Shown here in pieces: positions 50,746 through 57,165 of a stretch of 57,165 nt of DNA. The stretch lies in contig JARLIH010000494.1 in NCBI GenBank assembly GCA_031291845.1, positions 1-57,165 of the forward strand, written 5' to 3'. The notes beneath the pieces are model-generated. The model saw nothing but the letters and a program-made list of their open reading frames with translations, did not search any database and was not told where the DNA came from. This DNA is from Isosphaeraceae bacterium (GTDB lineage: Bacteria > Planctomycetota > Planctomycetia > Isosphaerales > Isosphaeraceae). Both the position numbers and the translations under genes were made by a program. How positions within the stretch are numbered: the first letter of the stretch is position 1; every line of letters starts with the position of its first letter.

Positions 50746-53535
50746 ATGAAGACGTCTTTCGCCGCGGTTCTTGCCGCGCTCCTGACCGTGCCGTGCTCCT
50801 GCGGGGGGGAAACGCTCAGGGTACCGGTGACGCGCGACCTCTGGGTCTCGAACGTCGGCTCCGAAGCGGACGGCAGTAACGGCGGTGCCCCGCGCTTGAA
50901 ACTGAAATCGATCCAGGAAATGTCTCTCGTGGACATCGACTCGACGCCGCTCCGGGGCCGGGTCGTGAAGGCGGCCGCACTCCACGTGCGGTCAACGGGC
51001 GAGCCCCGGCTGCGCAGGGTTACGGTCGGCAGCGTGGGTGCCGAGTGGGTCGAGGGGACCGGGAGCGGGTACCAGCCGCAGCCAGGGAGCTCGAGCTTCA
51101 ACAACCGGCAGAACCCCGACATTCCCTGGGCCGAACCGGGGAGCGACCTGTGCAGCGTGATCCTGGGCGCAGGGGGCACGCTCTGGCGGATGGCCGACGC
51201 CACGGAACCGGACCGCCAGGGGTGGCAGCAGGTCCCGGTCGCGCCCGAAGTCGTCGCGGCGCGGGTTGCAGGCGTTGGCCACGGGTTCCTTTTGTTTGAC
51301 GACACGGGCACGGAGTGGACCCGCGCCGGCGACAGGTTCACCGTCCACCACATGCCCAACCGCTTCGTCTATAGCCGCGAGCAGAACGCCGCGAGTGCGC
51401 CCTATTTTACTGTCGAGCTTGGCGCAGAGGACCGCACCGGGCCGGACGCGCCCACAGGCCTGACGGCCGAGCCGGCCGACCTGCCGGCCGGAGAGGCGTG
51501 GCTGTCGTGGACCACCCCGGCCGATCGGGGAGAAGGGGGGACGATCGGCTTCTTCGTGGTGCTCGACGGCAAGGACCTGCCGCGATACGCCGTTCCGCTG
51601 GCGGGAAGACCGGGCGAGGTGGTCCGCATGCACCTGCGCGATCAGCGGTTGGCCGCGGGTGCGCAGGTCGAGCTGTCGGTCCGGGCCGTCGACCGGGCTG
51701 GGAATATGGGTGTGGCCGCGGTGACGACGGTGCGGGTTTCTGACCGGGCGCCGCGGGCGCTTCCGGGAGAGCCCGTTCGACCATTCTCGTCGGCGGGCCC
51801 GCTCCCGAAACTCGCTGGCGCGGACGTGGCCGTGATTGACGAGCTCGACAAGGTCCAGCCCCTTTCGGGCACGTTCATTCCGCCGCGCCCCGCGAGCTAT
51901 CTGGGCGCGAACCACCTGTGGGACGCCTCGGCCCGGCGCATCCGTCTGCACGCAGCGCGCAACGAGTTCGTCGGGTTTCAGGTCTTGATCCGGGGCGGCG
52001 CCACGGAGGTCCGTCCTGCCTTGGCGTTCCCCTCCGCGCCGAGAGTGGCGGTCGAATTCGGGCGCTACTGGCCCGTGGCCACCAAGCGGGGCGCGTTGCC
52101 GGATCCGATCGTGCCGCTGAGCGTGCCCCGTGGGAAAGACGAGACGGGATCTCAGAGTCTCTACGGCGAGGTGTATGTTCCACACGATGCCCCGGCCGGG
52201 GCGCACCGCGGGCGTTTGACGCTGCGCGCGGGAACGGCGTCGCTCGAGCTGGAGGTCGCGCTCGAAGTCTGGGACTTCACGCTCCCCGACGTGCTCAGCT
52301 TCCTTCCCGAGATGAACTGCTACGACCTTCCCGCCAACGAGCGCGACTACTACCGACTGGCCCACGTGCACCGGACCTTCCTCAACCGCGTGCCGTACCA
52401 CCACAGCGGGGCCGTGTCGGCAGGGTGTGCGCCTGGGGTTGCAGGCGCCTCGTTCGATTTCTCCGAGTGGGACCGCCGTTTCGGGCCCTACTTCGACGGT
52501 TCGGCCTTCGCCGACCTGCCGCGCAAGGGCGTGCCGATCGACGGGTTCTACCTCCCCTTGTTCGAGAACTGGCCCAGCCCCATGGAGCCGAACTACAACG
52601 GCGACTACTGGGCCGATCGCGCGTTCCCCGAGCGTTACCGCGCGGCGTTCGTCGACGCCGCGGGGCAGTTCGCAGCGCATTTTCACCAGAAGGGGTGGAA
52701 CGACACGCTGTTCCAGTGCTACTTCAACGGCAAGCACAACTTCAAGGAGCGCGGCTGGCTGCGCGGCACCTGCCCGTGGCTGCTCGACGAACCGGCCAAC
52801 TTTCAGGACTTCTGGGCGCTCCGCTATTTCGGCCAAGCGTTTCACGAGGGTGTCAAACAGGCCGGCGGCCGAGCGAAACTCGTCTTCCGGGCCGACATCT
52901 CCCGCCCCCAGTGGCAGCGCGACGCACTCGACGGCCTGCTCGACTACAACGTGGTGGGCGGGGCCTTCCGGCGTTATCGCCGCCTCGTGCTTGACCGCAA
53001 GTCAGCGCAGGGCCAAGTGGTGATCGAGTACGGCTCCGCCAACGGGGTCGAGGACTCGAACGTCCAGCCCGCCGCCTGGGCACTCGATGCCTGGGCCCTC
53101 GGGGCCGACGGCGTGCTCCCCTGGCAGACCGTCGGTGATGCCGACTCCTGGCGACAGGGAGACGCGCTGTCTCTCTTCTACCCTGGCCGCGACGGCGGAG
53201 CCCCCCTGCCCTCGATCCGTTTAAAGTCGTTCCGCCGCGGGCAACAGGACGTGGAGTACCTCACCCTGCTCGCGCAGGTCCAGCAAGCCCCGCGCTGGGC
53301 CGTCGCCGACGGCGTTCGCAGCGCCCTTCGCCTCGTGGGCGAACGGAGCGGCACGGGAGCGGCCGGCGAGGATGCCGGCGTGATCCGGTTCGACGCCTTG
53401 CGGCCGGAGGACTTGTGGGCGTTGCGTATCCGAGTGGGACAGGCCCTCTCGAAGGCCCGGCCACGACCGCAGCGCCGGCTTGTCGAGCTGCGCACCCCGC
53501 GCAGCGATACGGCCAGCATACCCCTCGGCCGCTGA
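50746..53535 (+). CDS. Secreted DUF4091/glycoside hydrolase-like protein
   Basis: A 929-residue protein with an N-terminal signal peptide (about residues 1-20). The first part is beta-rich with a carbohydrate-binding look (about 25-230), then a fibronectin-type III-like segment (about 235-340), an interdomain stretch, and a catalytic-like TIM-barrel region from about 520 (LSFLPEMNCYDLP onward). It ends with IRLKSFRRGQQDVEYLTLL, a DUF4091 signature. Families with this domain contain putative glycoside hydrolases. ATG at 50746; an upstream in-frame start precedes no signal peptide. It may trim or degrade external polysaccharide. Confidence 0.75.
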   Translation: MKTSFAAVLAALLTVPCSCGGETLRVPVTRDLWVSNVGSEADGSNGGAPRLKLKSIQEMSLVDIDSTPLRGRVVKAAALHVRSTGEPRLRRVTVGSVGAEWVEGTGSGYQPQPGSSSFNNRQNPDIPWAEPGSDLCSVILGAGGTLWRMADATEPDRQGWQQVPVAPEVVAARVAGVGHGFLLFDDTGTEWTRAGDRFTVHHMPNRFVYSREQNAASAPYFTVELGAEDRTGPDAPTGLTAEPADLPAGEAWLSWTTPADRGEGGTIGFFVVLDGKDLPRYAVPLAGRPGEVVRMHLRDQRLAAGAQVELSVRAVDRAGNMGVAAVTTVRVSDRAPRALPGEPVRPFSSAGPLPKLAGADVAVIDELDKVQPLSGTFIPPRPASYLGANHLWDASARRIRLHAARNEFVGFQVLIRGGATEVRPALAFPSAPRVAVEFGRYWPVATKRGALPDPIVPLSVPRGKDETGSQSLYGEVYVPHDAPAGAHRGRLTLRAGTASLELEVALEVWDFTLPDVLSFLPEMNCYDLPANERDYYRLAHVHRTFLNRVPYHHSGAVSAGCAPGVAGASFDFSEWDRRFGPYFDGSAFADLPRKGVPIDGFYLPLFENWPSPMEPNYNGDYWADRAFPERYRAAFVDAAGQFAAHFHQKGWNDTLFQCYFNGKHNFKERGWLRGTCPWLLDEPANFQDFWALRYFGQAFHEGVKQAGGRAKLVFRADISRPQWQRDALDGLLDYNVVGGAFRRYRRLVLDRKSAQGQVVIEYGSANGVEDSNVQPAAWALDAWALGADGVLPWQTVGDADSWRQGDALSLFYPGRDGGAPLPSIRLKSFRRGQQDVEYLTLLAQVQQAPRWAVADGVRSALRLVGERSGTGAAGEDAGVIRFDALRPEDLWALRIRVGQALSKARPRPQRRLVELRTPRSDTASIPLGR

Positions 53536-53966
53536 CGGTGCGGGAACGTCGCCTCTCCGTTTGGTGAAAGCCTTTCGACCGGCCCGAATGCCCGCCGAGC
53601 ACCGGTCCTTCGCGCCCTGTCGTCACTACAATCCGACCAGCCCGTACAAGCTGTCGCGCGCGACCCCAGAACGCGACTCGTGTTCTTTTTTCGTGTTTAC
53701 CCGTTTTAACCATCTGGTAATTTAGGGTAGATTGTCGTCCTAGAATAACCCTTCGTCTCAATGGCAGCGCGGCGGCCTTCGGGGGGCGTGCGCGGTGCCA
53801 TTGGGTCTTGAATTCGCCGGTTGACGCACCAAAGTTCTCCTGGTTCGAGCGAACCGGCGTTCTGCCGCGCGGACACGGGTGTCGAGAGACTGCACCCGAG
53901 GTCGAGGGCGATCTCGGGCAACCTGGCGATGATCAGCCGGCCCGCTATTAACCCGAGCAAACACCC
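53536..53966. other. Gene-free interval before cheW
   Basis: About 430 bases without a supported gene. The part around 53680-53750 is A+T-rich (TTTTTTCGTGTTTAC-like) and is the likely promoter zone for the CheW/receptor pair. I see no strong hairpin terminator after the gene ending at 53535. Confidence 0.35.
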
Positions 53967-54479
53967 ATGAGCCGAGACATCCGGGCCGCCGGCCCTGCCT
54001 CGAAGGACCCGAAACCCGGGCTTGCGCAGTCGTCGGCCACGTATCAGTTCGTCGGGTTCCGGCTCGGCGGCGAAGATTACGCGATCGCCATCACGAAGAT
54101 CCAGGAGATCATCGCGATGAAGCCGATCACGCGAATCCCGCAGGTACCCGGCTTCATCGAGGGGTTGATCAACCTCCGAGGCTCGGTGATCCCGGTCGTC
54201 AACCTGCGGACCCTCTTCGGCTTGCCCCACCGCGAGCTCGACGACGAGACCCGGACGATCATCGTCAACGTCGGTGACCGCACGATCGGCTACATCGTCG
54301 ACGAGGTGACCCAGGTCATGCGCATTGCCGGCGATCAGATCCAGGCCCCTCCCGTGTCGATCACGGCCGTGTCCAAGCAGCATATCGCCGGCCTCGCCCA
54401 GCTCGAAGACCGGCTGCTCGTCATTCTCGAAATCGAGCGACTGCTCAAGCCGGAGGAGCTGGAGCTCACCTCGGGCTAG
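53967..54479 (+). CDS. cheW: CheW chemotaxis coupling protein
   Basis: A 170-residue adaptor linking chemoreceptors to the CheA kinase. After a 25-residue polar head come FVGFRLGGEDYAIAITKIQEI (first CheW strand pair), EGLINLRGSVIPVVNLR (the CheW hallmark) and TIGYIVDEVTQVMRI. It lies 121 bases before a chemoreceptor gene and probably belongs with it. No CheA, CheR, CheB or CheY is in the window, so the pair may feed a kinase encoded elsewhere. Confidence 0.95.
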   Translation: MSRDIRAAGPASKDPKPGLAQSSATYQFVGFRLGGEDYAIAITKIQEIIAMKPITRIPQVPGFIEGLINLRGSVIPVVNLRTLFGLPHRELDDETRTIIVNVGDRTIGYIVDEVTQVMRIAGDQIQAPPVSITAVSKQHIAGLAQLEDRLLVILEIERLLKPEELELTSG

Positions 54480-54600
54480 CCCACACCGCACCGAGCACGT
54501 GCGACGGCGTGGAAGTGCCACGCCGCGACCAAATTACTCGTCCCCGTCGGCCCTTGTACAGACATCGAAGACTGCTCCGTTTGAGGGGAGTGACGCAACG

Positions 54601-57039
54601 ATGAAATTTGGGAAGAAGCGCAAGGCTTCGTCGAGGTTTCTCGAGGGTCAGGGCCTCGCAACGAGCGCCGTCGTCGACGCCGAGCGGCCGCGGAACGACG
54701 CGGCTGGAAACGGGGGCTCGAACGGCCAAACGGAAATTTCCGACAGCCGCGCGCTGATCGACACGGTCAATGCATTGATCCAGTCGCACTCGATCGAGGA
54801 AGTCGTCCGGGCGACTCTCGACACGATCCGCCGCGCGTTCGGCTGGGCGTATGCGTCGTACTGGACGATCGACCCGGTACAAAACGCGCTCACGTTCTCG
54901 CTCGAGTCGGGCACGGTCGGCGCAGAGTTCGAGCGTCTGACACGCTCGTCGCGGTTCAAGGAAGGCGAGGGCCTGAACGGCCAGGCCTGGCGCCGGCGCG
55001 ACGTCGTGTTCGTCGAGAACCTGGCCGACCTGCGCGACTGCTCGCGTGCACCCATCGCGCTCCGCGAGGGGATTCGCTCGGGGGTCTGCGTGCCGCTCAC
55101 GCGCGACGACCGCGTGACCGGCACGATGGATTTCTTCGCCAAGAGCAGCGTCGAGATGCCCGAGGCCCGGCTCGACGCGCTCCGTGCACTCGGCCGGGTG
55201 GCTTCCGACAAGATCGCGCAGCTCGCGCGCCAGGGCGAGCAGTACCGCATCATGCGCATGATCGAAAACGCGCCCTTGAACATGATGTACTGCGACCTCG
55301 ATTTCAAGATCCAGTACGTGAACCCGGCCTCGACGAAGACGCTCAAGCGGCTCGAGCAGTTCCTCCCGATCAAGGCCGACGACATGGTCGGCAAGTCGAT
55401 CGACATCTTTCACAAGAACCCCGAGCACCAGCGCCGGCTGCTGGCCGACCCGCGGAATCTCCCTCACGAGGCCGTCATCCGTCTAGGCCCGGAGTCGCTC
55501 AACCTGCTCGTGACCGCGATCCTCGACCAGAACGGGAACTACGTCGGCCCGATGCTCACGTGGGAGGTCGTCACCGAGCAGGTCGCCGCGAAACAGCGCG
55601 AGGCCGAGACGGCGGCCGACACGAACGCGATCAATCAGCTCCTGCTCGCACTCGGCCAGACGCGGTCGAAGTCCGAAGTATCAGCAGCCGCGCTCGGGAC
55701 GATCCGCGAGGCCTTCGGCTGGCCGTATGCCACCTATTTCGAGGTCGACAAGGAGGAGCACGCGCTGAAATTCGTCCTCGACTCGGGCACGGCCGCCGAG
55801 GAGTTTCGCCGCGCGTGCCGCGACGGCAAGTTCCGCGAGGGGGAAGGCCTGAACGGTCAGGCGTGGCGGGCGCGCGACACTGTGGTCGCCACCGACCTGA
55901 GCGAGGTGCGCGGCTGCTCCCGGGCCGCGGCGGGAGCGCGGAACGGACTGGTCTCCGGCGTGTCGATCCCCGTCTTCCTCAATGGCTCGGTCGTGGGCAC
56001 GCTCGACTTCTTCGGCAGCCAGAAAATCAGGCCCTCCGACAACCGGGTCGACACCCTCAAGAACGCCGGCCGGCTCGTGACGACGGCCCTCGAACGCGCG
56101 GATCAGCAAGCGCTGATCGACGCCGCGAAGAAAGACCTCGAGGCCAAGGTCACCGCCTTGATGCAGGTGACGCTGGTCGCCGCGGGGGGCGACCTGACCG
56201 TTGCCGTGCCGAGCCTCGGCAGCGACGACTTGGGCAAGCTCGGCGGCGCGCTCGCCAAGATGATCGCCAGCCTGAAGGACATCATCGGCCAGGTGATCGA
56301 GTCGGCCAGCCAGTTCGCCGAGGGCTCGCGTGTCGTCGCCGAGAGCGCGAGCTACCTGAGCGAGTCGTCGCAGAACCAGGCGGCGACGGTCGAGGAGATG
56401 TCGGCCTCGATCGACCACCTCAGCAAGGCGATCCTGGAGATCAACCAGAACTCGTCGTCGGCCCGCGAGTTGGCGGAGAGCACCTCGCTGCTCGCCAAGC
56501 AAGGGGGCGAGTCGGTCGACCAGGCGATCGAGGCGATGGTGCTGATCAAGAAGTCGAGCGAGCAGGTCAGCGACATCATCCAGGTGATCAGCGAGATCGC
56601 CAGCCAGACGAACCTGCTCGCCCTTAACGCGGCGATCGAGGCTGCGCGGGCGGGCGAGCACGGGCTCGGGTTCGCGGTCGTGGCCGACGAGGTGCGGAAG
56701 CTCGCCGAGCGCTCGCGCAACGCGGCGAAGGAGATCACGGCCCTGATCAAGGAGTCCACGCGCCGCGTCGCCGACGGCGCCCAGCTCTCGGAAAAAGCCG
56801 GTCAGTCGCTGGCCAAGATCGTCCACGGCGTCGACGAGACCGCCGCAAGCATCGCCAAGATCGCCCGGGCGACGCAGGAGCAATCCGAGTCGGCCTCGGA
56901 GGTGAGCAAGGCCATTCAGGACGTATCGAGCATCACCGAGACCTCGGCGTCCAGCTCCGAGGAGCTTTCCGCGAGCGCGGAGGAGCTAGGCGCGCAGGCG
57001 GCGGCGCTCAAGAATGTGATCTCTGGATTCAAAGTTTAG
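54601..57039 (+). CDS. Soluble methyl-accepting chemotaxis protein with GAF-PAS-GAF sensor
   Basis: An 812-residue cytoplasmic receptor without membrane segments. Residues about 45-205 and 340-500 are two GAF domains that share EGEGLNGQAWR and a following Cys-Ser-Arg. Between them (about 215-330) is a PAS domain with IDIFHKNPEHQRRLL. A linker at about 540-580 leads to the signalling domain, with the tip EIASQTNLLALNAAIEAARAG at about 670-690 and methylation-type helices. It ends SGFKV with no receptor pentapeptide. The ATG at 54601 has GAGGGGAG upstream; the open frame extends back into cheW but that part is out-of-frame cheW sequence. Confidence 0.93.
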   Translation: MKFGKKRKASSRFLEGQGLATSAVVDAERPRNDAAGNGGSNGQTEISDSRALIDTVNALIQSHSIEEVVRATLDTIRRAFGWAYASYWTIDPVQNALTFSLESGTVGAEFERLTRSSRFKEGEGLNGQAWRRRDVVFVENLADLRDCSRAPIALREGIRSGVCVPLTRDDRVTGTMDFFAKSSVEMPEARLDALRALGRVASDKIAQLARQGEQYRIMRMIENAPLNMMYCDLDFKIQYVNPASTKTLKRLEQFLPIKADDMVGKSIDIFHKNPEHQRRLLADPRNLPHEAVIRLGPESLNLLVTAILDQNGNYVGPMLTWEVVTEQVAAKQREAETAADTNAINQLLLALGQTRSKSEVSAAALGTIREAFGWPYATYFEVDKEEHALKFVLDSGTAAEEFRRACRDGKFREGEGLNGQAWRARDTVVATDLSEVRGCSRAAAGARNGLVSGVSIPVFLNGSVVGTLDFFGSQKIRPSDNRVDTLKNAGRLVTTALERADQQALIDAAKKDLEAKVTALMQVTLVAAGGDLTVAVPSLGSDDLGKLGGALAKMIASLKDIIGQVIESASQFAEGSRVVAESASYLSESSQNQAATVEEMSASIDHLSKAILEINQNSSSARELAESTSLLAKQGGESVDQAIEAMVLIKKSSEQVSDIIQVISEIASQTNLLALNAAIEAARAGEHGLGFAVVADEVRKLAERSRNAAKEITALIKESTRRVADGAQLSEKAGQSLAKIVHGVDETAASIAKIARATQEQSESASEVSKAIQDVSSITETSASSSEELSASAEELGAQAAALKNVISGFKV

Positions 57040-57092
57040 AGCGCCTCACCCATGGGTTGCCAACAACATCCCCGGACCCCCCCCCGCCGGCG

Positions 57093-57120
57093 CCCCGTTG
57101 TTACGGGGGTTTTTTATTTT
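57093..57120 (+). terminator. Rho-independent terminator after chemoreceptor gene
   Basis: Stem CCCCGT-TGTT-ACGGGG (57093-57108) followed by G and TTTTTTT-A-TTTT (57110-57120), about 55 bases after the receptor stop. It is a textbook intrinsic terminator and ends the CheW/receptor unit. Confidence 0.9.
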
Positions 57121-57165
57121 CGGCACCCCCAATAACGACGGGGGGGCCGCCGGGGCTCGAATGAC

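Overview
This window looks like a chromosomal surface-polysaccharide island of a high-GC planctomycete, most likely near the Isosphaeraceae or Gemmataceae. The taxonomic hints are the overall GC richness, a secreted protein with the planctomycetal LEPR-XLL-like N-terminal signature (here SLEGRALLS, gene at 48557), a DUF4091-type secreted protein and large soluble GAF/PAS chemoreceptors. This is inference from sequence character; no marker gene is present.

Layout. (1) 1-19445, all on the minus strand: an AsnB-type amidotransferase (cut by the left edge), a hexapeptide acyltransferase, a transglutaminase-like membrane protein, two multi-membrane glycosyltransferase-like proteins, an acyltransferase-3 protein, five soluble glycosyltransferases (three GT4, two GT2), five SAM methyltransferases and an SDR sugar epimerase. 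This is the assembly and decoration part of the glycan. (2) 19689-22186: one plus-strand SDR gene, then a heavily damaged C-methyltransferase-type pseudogene. (3) 36758 down to 22214, minus strand: a tightly coupled 13-gene operon, mostly with 1-4 nt overlaps. Its order is a fused WecA/CapD-like initiator, Wzm and Wzt exporters, the CDP-glucose branch RfbF-RfbG-RfbH, a NeuB-like synthase without SAF domain, a KdsC-like phosphatase, a TPP enzyme, a TIM-barrel isomerase, a Gfo/Idh oxidoreductase, an SDR and an FkbM methyltransferase. (4) 36927-45716, minus: a nucleotide-sugar epimerase, a UDP-sugar 6-dehydrogenase, a Wzc-like tyrosine kinase with a Gly-Tyr tail, and an O-antigen ligase/polymerase-like TPR protein. 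(5) 45717-57165: sparse region with secreted proteins of unknown role, a DUF4091 protein, and a CheW plus soluble chemoreceptor pair ending in a clear terminator.

Working model: UDP- and CDP-sugars are made by genes in blocks 3 and 4. The chain is started on a lipid carrier by the WecA-like protein, extended by the glycosyltransferases, methylated, acylated and perhaps amidated, and exported by Wzm/Wzt. A Wzc-type kinase and a ligase-like protein regulate length or attach the product. The most unusual part is the NeuB-like/HAD/TPP/isomerase/Gfo-Idh/SDR cassette placed directly after a complete CDP-4-keto-6-deoxyglucose route. It may make a higher or branched-chain dideoxy sugar that I cannot name. 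Three operator-like repeats lie just upstream of this operon.
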